A DNA stretch of 53,785 nucleotides, from positions 1-53,785 of the forward strand of contig JBBDSV010000011.1 of NCBI GenBank assembly GCA_040904785.1, written 5' to 3'. Below, in pieces: positions 44,196 to 52,329 of this stretch. The DNA is from JBBDSV01 sp040904785. Its GTDB lineage: Bacteria; Actinomycetota; Nitriliruptoria; Nitriliruptorales; Nitriliruptoraceae. The notes below the pieces were generated by a model. That model was not told the DNA's origin and ran no database searches. It was given only the letters and a program-made list of their open reading frames with translations. The position numbers and the translations under genes were made by a program. Every line of letters starts with the position of its first letter. The stretch's first letter is position 1.

Positions 44196-44825
44196 GTGAG
44201 CAAGCGCGTGCGCATGACCGGCCAGGAGCGCCGGGAACAGCTCGTGGGCGTCGCTCGTGAGGTCTTCGCCGAGAAGGGCTTCGAAGCCACGTCGATCGAA
44301 GAGATCGCCGAACGCGCGCGCGTGTCCAAGCCGGTCATCTACCAGCACTTCGGCGGCAAGCAGGGCGTGTACGCCGTCGTGGTCGACCGTGAGGTCCGCC
44401 AGCTGACAGAGTCGATCACCCGGGCATTCGATGCGCGACATCCGCGGCTGATCGCCGAACATGCGGCGCACGCGTTCCTCACCTATATCGAGGAGCACGA
44501 AGAGGGCTTCCGTGTCCTCGTGCGAGACGCGCCGGTGGGGATGAGCGGTGGATCGTTCGGATCCGTCATCGCCGACGTCGCCACCCGCGCCGAGGAACTG
44601 CTCGTCGATGAGTTCGGCGAGCGGGGATTCGACCACGACACGGCGCCCATGTATGCACGGATGCTTGTCGGTGCGGTCGCGCTCGTAGGCGAATGGTGGC
44701 TCGAACATCGCACGTTGACGCGGGAGCAGGTCGCCGCACACGTCGTCAACCTGTTGTGGAACGGGCTGCGTGGCCTGGATCCGCTCGTCACCACGGCGCC
44801 GGAACGAGCCCGCCGGCGGCGCTGA
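44196..44825 (+). CDS. TetR-family transcriptional regulator
   Basis: 209 residues. The N-terminal helix-turn-helix is clear (ATSIEEIAERARVSKPVIYQHFGGKQGVY), followed by an all-helical ligand domain. GTG 44196 is four bases after a GGTGGAGG site; ATG 44214 is possible. It lies 59 bases after E2 on the same strand, so it may regulate the dehydrogenase genes or itself. Its ligand is unknown. Confidence 0.9.
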   Translation: MSKRVRMTGQERREQLVGVAREVFAEKGFEATSIEEIAERARVSKPVIYQHFGGKQGVYAVVVDREVRQLTESITRAFDARHPRLIAEHAAHAFLTYIEEHEEGFRVLVRDAPVGMSGGSFGSVIADVATRAEELLVDEFGERGFDHDTAPMYARMLVGAVALVGEWWLEHRTLTREQVAAHVVNLLWNGLRGLDPLVTTAPERARRRR

Positions 44826-44834
44826 CGGCTGCGG

Positions 44835-46223
44835 TTATGGTGCGTCGGGTGGCGTCCGTGACACGGTGACACGCGCATCGGCGGTGGGGGCATCGAGCGG
44901 ATCGGTGCCGATCCCGCGGAGATGATGATCGAGAAACCGGCGTGTCCAGTCGACTGCCAAGACGTGGGTGTCGTCGGCGTTCGGCCCGTGCATCCCCAGT
45001 ACCTCCCCGGCACGCACCACGGCCGGCACCAGCGTGAAGTCCTGATGCTGGCTACCGGCGATCGAAATGCGACCTTCGGATCCGCGCGATGCCGCATGCA
45101 GTCGACGAAGCCGCGCGTCATTGTCGGTGTCGGTCCATTCCTCGCTGCGGATCGACAGCAGGGGAACGTCGAGGCCGTCGCCGACGAGATCGTCGGGTAG
45201 TGGTTCGACCCACGGGTCGGCGCCGACGACGGCGTCGCACCATCGGACACGGGAACACGTCATGATCGCCGCACCGCCGCCGGTGGAGTGGCCGGTGAGC
45301 GCGATCCGGGTCGGATCGATGATGTCGCTGATCGCCAATTGCCCGGTGACCGCGCTGAACACGCGCTCGACGTCGGCGGAGAACGTGGAGATGAGTGCGC
45401 CGGCGGCGACGAACTCGTCGTCGTCCGGGTCCGCCGGGAGTGAGGTGACATCAAGCACCGCGACATGGTCGTCGAGCACGCTGGCGAGTGCCGCGTAGGT
45501 GTGGTCGATCCCCACGACGACGTATCCGTGGCTTGCCAATTCGACGAGCTGGTCTGTGTGGAGAAACGTTGCTCCGGACCAACCATGGGAGAAGATCACC
45601 ATCGGAAACGGCGCGTCGGCCGACACCGGAGCGTCATCGGCCGCGGCCGTGGTAACGGTGCGCAGATGGCCGAGGGTGAACTCGGGCAGTCGGAGACGCT
45701 CAGCAACCGCGCCGATGACGTCGTCGGCGTCGCCGATCCACGGTGACGGTGTGCCGACGTAGCCGGCATGCGCCGGGTACCACACGGTCACCGCGATCCG
45801 CCGGGGTCCGCCGGGCGCCGGTCCCCAACGTTCCTCACGCGCGTCATCGACGACGGTGAACGCCTGGCGGCCCACGCTGTAGGCCCCATGTGGTGCTGAA
45901 ATCTGCGTCACCGGCAGGCTCCATACCGCGGCGGCACCAGCGATCGTCGCGACGAGCGCGAGCAGCGAGACGAGGGACCTGCGGCGAGGGGTCTCACGCG
46001 CCAGATCCGCGACTGCGGCCACGGCGACGATCGCGCCCGCGAGATGCATGCTGACGACCTGCCATCGGATCTCCGCCGTCAGGATGTGCGCCGTGACGGT
46101 CGCGGTGGCGACGACGAGCGTGGCGATCGTCACCCGCCGGTACCGGCCGCCGCCGATCCACAGCGCGAGCGTGCTCGAGAGCACACCAACGACGAGCCCG
46201 ATGTCCATCGGGTGCACGATCAC
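44835..46223 (-). CDS. Membrane-anchored alpha/beta hydrolase (PAF-acetylhydrolase/dienelactone-hydrolase-like)
   Basis: 462 residues. The first 115 or so hold three to four membrane helices; the rest is an alpha/beta hydrolase with an oxyanion-type SHGWSG, nucleophile elbow GHSTGGGAA, and a histidine in GSQHQDF. The C-terminal domain probably faces outside, acting on a lipid or ester. It is convergent with tetR and divergent from the ATP-grasp gene. Start GTG 46223 has no strong ribosome site, so the N terminus is uncertain. Confidence 0.8.
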   Translation of the reverse strand: MIVHPMDIGLVVGVLSSTLALWIGGGRYRRVTIATLVVATATVTAHILTAEIRWQVVSMHLAGAIVAVAAVADLARETPRRRSLVSLLALVATIAGAAAVWSLPVTQISAPHGAYSVGRQAFTVVDDAREERWGPAPGGPRRIAVTVWYPAHAGYVGTPSPWIGDADDVIGAVAERLRLPEFTLGHLRTVTTAAADDAPVSADAPFPMVIFSHGWSGATFLHTDQLVELASHGYVVVGIDHTYAALASVLDDHVAVLDVTSLPADPDDDEFVAAGALISTFSADVERVFSAVTGQLAISDIIDPTRIALTGHSTGGGAAIMTCSRVRWCDAVVGADPWVEPLPDDLVGDGLDVPLLSIRSEEWTDTDNDARLRRLHAASRGSEGRISIAGSQHQDFTLVPAVVRAGEVLGMHGPNADDTHVLAVDWTRRFLDHHLRGIGTDPLDAPTADARVTVSRTPPDAP

Positions 46224-46377
46224 CTCGCGATCACGTCGAACTGCCGCGTGCCGCCCGACCGTGGAATGCTAGTGATCGGGGTGCTGCTCCGGGCGGTCGC
46301 GGTGGTGGTCGCCGATCGGAGGGGGCGAACGTCGTCGGTACGCTCGTCGACCTGTCCTGCCGACGCCCGGAGGGTGC

Positions 46378-47289
46378 GTGCTTCATCTCGCGGTCGTGAC
46401 CGGTACGACGCCGCCGGAGGGCATCGACGACGCAACGATGGCAACGGCCGACGACCTGCTCGTCACGGCGCTGTCGCGACACGCGAAGATCACCGAGCCA
46501 TCGTGGCGAGATGACGTCGACTGGTCGGTGTTCGATGCGGTGCTCGTGCGCACCGTGTGGGACTACGTCAAACATCGCGATGCGTTCGTTGCCTGGGCCG
46601 CTGAGGTCGGTCGCGTCACGCCGCTGTGGAATCCTGCCGATGTGCTGCGATGGAACACCCACAAGGGCTATCTGCTCGAGCTCGAGGAGCGTGGCGCGCC
46701 GGTTGTCGCCACCGCGTGGCTCGCCCAGGGTGACCGCGTCGATCTCGCCGAACTGGCACAGACGCGTGGGTGGACGCGTCTGTTGCTCAAGCCGGCCGTG
46801 AGCACCGGCTCCCGCGGGGCACATCGAACCGGTGCGCGTCTGGGACGAGACGACCAGGCCCATCTCGATCGGTTGCTCGCCACTGGCGACGTGCTCGTGC
46901 AGCCGTATCTCGACGCGGTCGAAACCACCGGGGAACGATCGGTCGTCGTCGTCGGCGGGCGCGCGTCGCACGCGGTCGCCAAGACGCCGAAGGGCGGCGA
47001 CTTCCGCGTTCAGCACGAGTACGGGGGCCGCTACCGGCGCATCGAGGTCGACGACGAGACGCGGCGGCTCGCGGAATGGATCGTCGAGTCCACCGGGAAC
47101 GACCTGTTGTTCGCACGGGTCGATCTGCTGTGCGACGCGTGGGGGACACCACAGCTGGTGGAACTCGAGGCGACCGAACCCGATCTGTATCTGCCGTTGG
47201 CGCCCGACCGGGTTGACGACATCGCCGCTACGGTCGTGGCCTGGTGCACACGGCCGTCCGTGTCGGAGGCAGCAACGAACGTCGGCTGA
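46378..47289 (+). CDS. ATP-grasp enzyme, RimK/DcsG-like
   Basis: 303 residues with an ATP-grasp fold: RTVWDYVKHRDAFVAWA, LLKPAVSTGSRGAHRTG, DVLVQPYLDAV, KTPKGGDFRVQHEYGGRY and the metal-binding FARVDLL...LVELEATEPDLYL. The pattern resembles a subgroup that includes O-ureido-D-serine cyclo-ligase (DcsG) and other small-molecule ligases. The substrate is unknown. GTG 46378 follows GGAGGG; TACGCT at 46339-46344 is a possible -10. An epimerase-like gene follows after 31 bases. No peptide natural-product genes are near. Confidence 0.82.
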   Translation: MLHLAVVTGTTPPEGIDDATMATADDLLVTALSRHAKITEPSWRDDVDWSVFDAVLVRTVWDYVKHRDAFVAWAAEVGRVTPLWNPADVLRWNTHKGYLLELEERGAPVVATAWLAQGDRVDLAELAQTRGWTRLLLKPAVSTGSRGAHRTGARLGRDDQAHLDRLLATGDVLVQPYLDAVETTGERSVVVVGGRASHAVAKTPKGGDFRVQHEYGGRYRRIEVDDETRRLAEWIVESTGNDLLFARVDLLCDAWGTPQLVELEATEPDLYLPLAPDRVDDIAATVVAWCTRPSVSEAATNVG

Positions 47290-47319
47290 CGGCGCGGCGT
47301 CGACAGCGAAAGGTCAGGC

Positions 47320-48213
47320 ATGGCGCGGTATGCGATCTCGGGTGCGACGGGGCTGCTCGGTGGGGCGCTCACCGACGCCCTGCGCGCCGACGGGCACGAG
47401 GTGGCTCGCATCACCCGCCGACCGGTCGACGAGAGCGATATCGGCTGGGACCCGCCGGTCGGTCAGCTCGACACGTCACGGCTCGAGGGCCTTGACGGGC
47501 TCGTCCACTTCGCGGGTGAACCGATCGGCGCGGCGCGCTGGACACCGTCGACGCGCCGCCGAATCATCGCCTCACGTGTCGTCACCACGCGGCTGCTCGC
47601 CGATGCCTGTACGCGCCTGGATGCGCCGCCAGCGGTGTTCGTGTCGGCCTCTGCGGTCGGCTTCTACGGCGACCGTGGCGACGAGGTGCTCACCGAGGAC
47701 GCCGGTGCAGGTGACGACTTCCTCGCGGCGGTGTGCCGGCAATGGGAGTCGGCTGCGCGTCCGGCCGCTGACGCCGGCATCCGCGTTGTCCATCCCCGCA
47801 CCGGCGTTGTCATCGCTGCACAGGGACCGTTGATCGACAAGGTCCGCTTGCCGTTCCGACTCGGCATCGGCGGCCGTATCGGCTCTGGGCGCCAATACGT
47901 CCCCTGGATCGCGCGCGCCGATCACGTGCGCGCGGTGCGCCATCTGCTGGTGGACGACCTTGAGGGACCGGTCAATGTCGTCGGCCCCGAACCGGTCACC
48001 AACCGGGAATTGACGCGCGCGCTGGGCAAGGCGTTTCATCGGCCCGCCGTGTTGCCGATCCCGGTCCTGGCGGTCCGGGCCCTCTACGGGCAGATGGGTG
48101 TCGCGCTCGCGACGGTGAGCCAACGTGTCGTTCCCCAACGCCTCGTCGACAGCGGTTTTGCGTTCTCCGTCGCATCGCTCGACGACGCCCTCGCCGTGGC
48201 GCTGGGCGACTGA
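47320..48213 (+). CDS. TIGR01777-type NAD-dependent epimerase/dehydratase-like protein
   Basis: 297 residues: an extended SDR Rossmann domain (ISGATGLLGGALTDAL; VHFAGEPIGAARWT; SASAVGFYGDRGDE) and the C-terminal DUF1731 segment. In this family the usual YxxxK dyad is altered (the catalytic region reads GFYGDRG), so it may bind rather than turn over a sugar nucleotide. It is distributed widely but its role is unclear. Probably co-transcribed with the ATP-grasp gene. Confidence 0.87.
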   Translation: MARYAISGATGLLGGALTDALRADGHEVARITRRPVDESDIGWDPPVGQLDTSRLEGLDGLVHFAGEPIGAARWTPSTRRRIIASRVVTTRLLADACTRLDAPPAVFVSASAVGFYGDRGDEVLTEDAGAGDDFLAAVCRQWESAARPAADAGIRVVHPRTGVVIAAQGPLIDKVRLPFRLGIGGRIGSGRQYVPWIARADHVRAVRHLLVDDLEGPVNVVGPEPVTNRELTRALGKAFHRPAVLPIPVLAVRALYGQMGVALATVSQRVVPQRLVDSGFAFSVASLDDALAVALGD

Positions 48214-48226
48214 CCGCCGTCGGTCA
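48211..48226. repeat. Inverted repeat spanning two converging stop codons
   Basis: TGACCG (48211-48216) and CGGTCA (48221-48226) around CCGT. Each outer trinucleotide is the stop codon (TGA) of one of the two convergent genes. The stem is short; it may be a weak two-way terminator. Confidence 0.35.
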
Positions 48227-48499
48227 CGAACCCGGCGCCAACCAGCGGCTGACCAGCACCGCGCCGATCGCCACGATGAACAGCACCGTCGTGGCCGCCA
48301 CGAACCGACGGTCGCCCTGGCGGATCCAGCGCCACATCAGCATGGCGAGCAGCGCCGCGGGCCAGGCGACCAGCACGACGACGAGCGCCGCCAGCACGAC
48401 ATTGCTTCCAGTCGTGCCAGTCATCACCACGATGCTTCCGACACCCAGAACGACCGCGACGAGGTCGCCGGCGCTGAATCGGCGGTCGGGCGCCGTCAC
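48224..48499 (-). CDS. Small membrane protein, unknown
   Basis: 91 residues with about three hydrophobic helices (AVVLGVGSIVVMTG, VVLAALVVVLVAWPAALLAML, VAATTVLFIVAIGAVLV). The GTG start overlaps the TauE-like stop by four bases, so it is co-translated with that transporter. I do not recognise the family; an accessory role to the transporter is inference only. Confidence 0.65.
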   Translation of the reverse strand: MTAPDRRFSAGDLVAVVLGVGSIVVMTGTTGSNVVLAALVVVLVAWPAALLAMLMWRWIRQGDRRFVAATTVLFIVAIGAVLVSRWLAPGS

Positions 48500-49326
48500 G
48501 GTGACACCACGACGATGAGGCCGATGGCGAACAGTGCGACGCTGAGCACGCGCCGGACGAGTGGCGCCGGCAGCCGGGGTTGCACCCGGGCGCCGAACCG
48601 CCCACCGAGGAGCCCGCCGAGAATTGCCGGAGCGATCGCCGCAGTCACCCGGCCCTGCAGCGCATAGACGGCGAGCGACACCGATGCGGTGATACCGACC
48701 ATGAAGACCGTCGTCGCGGCAGCGACCTTGACGGGAACATGCAGGACTTCGCTCATCACCGGTGTCTTGATGTAGCCGCCCGACGATCCGGTCATCCCTG
48801 CGATGGTTCCGGCAAGCCCCATCAGCGCAACGCCGAGCGGCACGCGGTGCACGCGGTAGGGGATGACACGGCCCTTCTCGTCGCTGTAGGCACTGTCGAG
48901 ACGGCCGCGCTGGTCGTGGTGATCGGTCATCCGCGCGCCGTCAACCGGGAGGTTGCGTTGACCCGTGCGTGTGCCGCCGACGAGGGCGCTGACGATCGCC
49001 GCGACACCGAGCACGACGACGAGCGCGCGCGGAGCGATGAGGATCGAGACCAGTGCGCCGGCGGCAGCACCGAGGCTGGCGGCGATCTCCATCGTGACAC
49101 CGAGTCGGTGGTTGGCGAGCGTGCCGCGTGTGTGCACCACCGTGGCGGCGAGCGCGCTCGCCGCCACCATCGCCATGCCGAGCGGCGCCGCGTCGAGCGG
49201 TGACCAGCCGAGGAGCACCAGCACCGGAACGAGGATGACCGCACCGCCGATCCCGCCGATGGCGCCGAGCATCGCGGTCGCGCCGGACAATGCGATGATT
49301 GCGACGAGATCGCCGAGCTCGAGCAC
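48496..49326 (-). CDS. TauE/SafE-family membrane transporter
   Basis: 276 residues, two halves of membrane helices with the family motifs GIGGAVILVPVLVLLG and GMTGSSGGYIKTPVM. A long hydrophilic loop (about 125-160, including DHHDQRGRLDSAYSDEKGR) separates them, longer than usual. The family exports or imports sulfonates, sulfite or other anions; a sulfur link would suit the neighbourhood but is not shown. Start GTG 49326. TAGGCT-type -10 lies upstream on the minus strand near 49360. Confidence 0.82.
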   Translation of the reverse strand: MLELGDLVAIIALSGATAMLGAIGGIGGAVILVPVLVLLGWSPLDAAPLGMAMVAASALAATVVHTRGTLANHRLGVTMEIAASLGAAAGALVSILIAPRALVVVLGVAAIVSALVGGTRTGQRNLPVDGARMTDHHDQRGRLDSAYSDEKGRVIPYRVHRVPLGVALMGLAGTIAGMTGSSGGYIKTPVMSEVLHVPVKVAAATTVFMVGITASVSLAVYALQGRVTAAIAPAILGGLLGGRFGARVQPRLPAPLVRRVLSVALFAIGLIVVVSP

Positions 49327-49480
49327 GGTGCCGCACCGCCTGTGTCAGACTTCCGCGAGCCTAGACGTCCGCCGGATCGCCACGATTCCGGCCCACTCGT
49401 CCCCCACGCCGTTCGGCTCCGAACATCTCGATGACGTGGTACGACGCACGGTGCGGCGGCGACGACGATGAGGAGGCAGC

Positions 49481-50290
49481 ATGCTGAACGCGGCGATTGC
49501 CGGACTGGGCGCGGTCACGGCGCTGATGGTCATCACCTGGATCGCCAGTCTCGTTCGGCGGGATGTGAGCCTCGTCGATCGCGTCTGGGGACTGTCGTTC
49601 ATCGTGTTCGCCGCCACGGTCGCGGCGGTCTCCGACGTCGAGATTTCCGGTCGTGCGGCGCTGGTGCTGGTGGCCGTCACCGTGTGGGGGTTGCGACTGT
49701 CGGCCCACATCACGTGGCGCAACTGGGGACACGGTGAGGACCCGAGATATGCGGCCATGCGGGCGCGGCGGCCCGCCACATTCGCGTGGCGCAGCCTGGT
49801 GACCGTGTTCGTCCTGCAGGCGGCGCTCAGCGCGCTCGTCGGCACCGCACTGCTGGCCGCGATCGCGACGCCGGATGCGCCGGCGCTGTGGTGGCTCGAC
49901 GGGCTCGCGCTGGCCGTGTGGGTCGTCGGATTCGTGTTCGAAACCGTCGGTGATGCGCAGCTGGCGCGATTCGGCGCCGATCCGGCCAACCGGACGCGCG
50001 TGCTCGACAGCGGCCTGTGGCGTTACACACGGCATCCCAACTACTTCGGCGACGCGACGGTGTGGGCCGGATTCGGTTTGTTCGCTGTCGCCGCCGGTGC
50101 GTGGTGGGGTCTGCTCGGCGCGGCCCTCATGGGGGTGCTCATCGTGCGGGTCTCCGGCGTGGCACTGACCGACCGCACCATGGCGCAGTCGAGCCGTCGG
50201 GTGGGCTACGAGGACTATGTCCGGCGGACCAACGCGTTCTTCCCAGGGCCCGTGCGCACCACACCGAGTTCCTGCGACAGTGGCCAGTAG
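49481..50290 (+). CDS. DUF1295 membrane protein (steroid 5-alpha-reductase-like)
   Basis: 269 residues, about seven membrane helices, with the family signature GLWRYTRHPNYFGDATVWAGFGLF near residue 185 and GYEDYVRRTNAFFP at the C terminus. Relatives are lipid reductases or isoprenylcysteine-type methyltransferase-fold proteins; the substrate is unknown. ATG 49481 follows GAGGAGG. Its TAG stop (50288-50290) forms part of the -10-like box of selD. Confidence 0.85.
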   Translation: MLNAAIAGLGAVTALMVITWIASLVRRDVSLVDRVWGLSFIVFAATVAAVSDVEISGRAALVLVAVTVWGLRLSAHITWRNWGHGEDPRYAAMRARRPATFAWRSLVTVFVLQAALSALVGTALLAAIATPDAPALWWLDGLALAVWVVGFVFETVGDAQLARFGADPANRTRVLDSGLWRYTRHPNYFGDATVWAGFGLFAVAAGAWWGLLGAALMGVLIVRVSGVALTDRTMAQSSRRVGYEDYVRRTNAFFPGPVRTTPSSCDSGQ

Positions 50291-50300
50291 CCTGGAGGGC
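50288..50300 (+). promoter_or_regulatory. Leaderless promoter of selD (candidate)
   Basis: TAGCCT at 50288-50293 is exactly seven bases before ATG 50301 and overlaps the previous stop codon. A GGAG also lies in the gap, so leadered translation from read-through transcripts is possible. Confidence 0.4.
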
Positions 50301-51371
50301 ATGGACCCGTCCACGACCCGGCTCACCGCCTACAGCCATGGTGCCGGCTGAGCGTGCAAGCTCAGCTCGAGCGACCTGGCGCAGGTGCTGCGCCCCCTGA
50401 CCCCCGCTCGGCATCCTGACCTCATCGTCTCCGGTGCCGACCGTGACGACGCGCTCGTCTGGCGTCGTCCGCACGGCCCTGCGCTCGTCGCCTCCGTCGA
50501 CGTGTTCACCCCGATCGTCGATGACGCCCGCACGTGGGGATCGATTGCGGCGGCGAACGCCGCCAGTGACATCCACGCGATGGGAGCAACTCCGTTGTTC
50601 GGCCTTGCGATTGCCGCCTGGCCCCGCGAGACCCTGTCGCTCGAACTGCTCAGTCAGGTGCTCGCCGGAGGGCAGGACGCGGCGGCCGACGACGGCTGGA
50701 TCGTCGCCGGCGGCCACACCATCGACGGGGCCGAGCCGTTGTATGGGCTGGCGATCGTCGGCGAGGTCGCCGATGGAGACCTGTGCACCAACGCTGGTGC
50801 ACGTCCCGGGGACGCGTTGGTGCTCACCAAGCCGCTGGGAACCGGCATCATCACCACGGCCGTCAAGCGGCACACCGCCGATGCCGTCGCCTCCGGCGGG
50901 ATGCTCGACATCTCCTACCACGCCGCGCTTCGATCGATGACCCGTTCGAACGCCGCCGCGAGTCGCGCCGCACGCGACCATGGCGTGCACGCGATGACGG
51001 ATGTCACCGGCTTCGGACTGCTCGGCCATCTCGCCGAGCTGTGCACCGCCAGCGGCGTTGGCGCACAGCTGCAGGCCGCGTCGGTGCCGCGGCTGCCCGG
51101 GATCGACACACTCATCGCTGACGGGCTGATACCGGGCGGGACGCACCGCAATCTCGACGACAGCGCCGCGGTCGCCGATCTGTCCCGCATCGACGAGGAC
51201 ACACGCATCGTGCTCGCAGACGCGCAGACGTCCGGCGGGCTGCTCGTCGCGCTCGACGACACCGTTGCCGATGCCCTTGTGGCCACGCTGCGCGCCGACG
51301 GCCACGACGCGGCCCGCATCGGCAGCGTCGTGCCCGCGCCTGCCTCGGGTGCGCGCATCGTCGTCACCTGA
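50301..51371 (+). CDS. selD: Selenophosphate synthetase, selenocysteine-containing (in-frame UGA)
   Basis: Reading from ATG 50301 through a TGA at 50349-50351 gives 356 residues. The N terminus RLTAYSHGAG-U-ACK aligns without gaps to the E. coli SelD start: Sec17 takes the place of catalytic Cys17 and Lys20 is conserved. Downstream the AIRS-type domains are complete (DVFTPIVDD, ITTAVKRH, MTDVTGFGLLGHL, DAQTSGGLL). A conventional gene finder would begin at GTG 50385 and lose the whole catalytic loop. The enzyme makes selenophosphate from selenide and ATP for selenocysteine synthesis. A hairpin fitting the bacterial SECIS pattern follows the UGA. selA, selB and the Sec tRNA are not in the window. 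Confidence 0.93.
50349..50389 (+). promoter_or_regulatory. Bacterial SECIS-like element with the Sec UGA
   Basis: After the UGA (50349-50351), the arms AGC (50370-50372) plus ACCTG (50374-50378) pair with CAGGT (50382-50386) plus GCT (50387-50389), with one bulged G and a three-base loop GCG (50379-50381). The loop begins 27 bases after the UGA and starts with G. These values lie in the range described for bacterial SECIS hairpins that recruit SelB. Confidence 0.75.
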
Positions 51372-51447
51372 GGCGTTCACCGGTCCGCCTGCGGCACAGC
51401 TCGCGACACGCCGTTGGCTAACGTGCGGGCGGAGGCGACCGTCGGAG

Positions 51448-51885
51448 ATGACGCAGATGACCGGCCCGATCGACAAGCCGCTGCAGCTCGATGCGGCCAC
51501 CTGGGATGCGTTGGTCGCGCACGCGCGTGAGGACGCCCCGTACGAGGTCTGTGGTCTGCTCGGGATCCGCGACGACGGCGGAATCACGCACTACCGCATC
51601 GACAACGCCGAACGATCCATGACCCACTACGTGATGGACGGCAAGCAGTTGCTGCGGGCGATGCGTCAGATCGAGGACGAGGGCTGGGAACTGGTGATCT
51701 ACCACTCGCATCCGCACACGCAGGCCTATCCGTCCGAGACCGACATCCGGTTGGCCGCGTACCCCGAGGCCACCTACGTCATCATCACGCTGCAGGACCG
51801 CGACAATCCGGACGTCCGTGCCTTCCGCATCCGCGACGGCGAGGTCACCGAACGCGACATCGCGCGTGACGCGCCGGGCTCGTGA
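51448..51885 (+). CDS. JAMM/MPN+ metalloprotease (Mec-like)
   Basis: 145 residues, single JAMM domain with the complete zinc site: Glu33 (YEVCGLLG), His86 and His88 (YHSHPH), and Asp99 in PSETD. In M. tuberculosis the equivalent enzyme (Mec) releases cysteine from the CysO-Cys adduct. It is followed by cysO and cysM in the same order. ATG 51448 or 51457 may be the start; the second has GGAG nine bases upstream. TAACGT (51419-51424) is a possible -10. Confidence 0.92.
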   Translation: MTQMTGPIDKPLQLDAATWDALVAHAREDAPYEVCGLLGIRDDGGITHYRIDNAERSMTHYVMDGKQLLRAMRQIEDEGWELVIYHSHPHTQAYPSETDIRLAAYPEATYVIITLQDRDNPDVRAFRIRDGEVTERDIARDAPGS

Positions 51886-52018
51886 TCGGTTCGCCCGGTT
51901 TGCCACCCGCCGCGCCGGAGTTTCCGTCGGCACCGGTACGCTTCTGCGGGACACGGGCCGTCGCGCCGCCGGATGCGCACGGCCGCTCCACATCGTCGAC
52001 GACGCGAAGGTTTGCTCC

Positions 52019-52294
52019 ATGGCGCGCGTGCGCATTCCGACCGTGCTGCGAAAGTTCACCGCCGGCGAGGCCATCGTGACCGTCGACGGTGCGACCGTCG
52101 GCGAAGCATTCCGCGCGCTCGTCGCCGCCGACGACGAGTTCGCCCGGCAGATCTTCGACGGCGAGGAACTGCGGGGCTACATCAACGTGTACGTCGATGA
52201 CGAGGACATCCGCTACCTCGATGGACTCGACACGCCGGTCGGCGCCGAAGACGAGATCGCGATCATGCCGGCCGTTGCCGGAGGCGCCGCGTAG
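52019..52294 (+). CDS. cysO: CysO-type sulfur-carrier protein (ubiquitin-like), with extra C-terminal Ala-Ala
   Basis: 91 residues, MoaD/ThiS fold, starting MARVRIPTVLRKFTAG. The usual C terminus is Gly-Gly, thiocarboxylated for sulfur transfer; here it reads AVAGG followed by AA then the stop. The extra residues must be removed before activation, and the JAMM protease next door could do so. ATG 52019 is used because the fold begins there; the frame is open upstream, but that part does not resemble this family. TACGCT at 51937-51942 could be a promoter. cysM begins 35 bases after the stop. Confidence 0.9.
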   Translation: MARVRIPTVLRKFTAGEAIVTVDGATVGEAFRALVAADDEFARQIFDGEELRGYINVYVDDEDIRYLDGLDTPVGAEDEIAIMPAVAGGAA

Positions 52295-52329
52295 CCTGCG
52301 CCGATCGGCGTCGACAACTCGAGGACGCG

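Noticed and set aside
48211..48226. The stop-codon repeat as a regulatory operator
   Set aside because: Its symmetry follows largely from two TGA codons facing each other; at best a weak terminator.
50301..50351. selD as a pseudogene with a nonsense mutation
   Set aside because: The UGA lies exactly at the catalytic Cys/Sec position, is followed by a SECIS-like hairpin, and the rest of the gene is intact.
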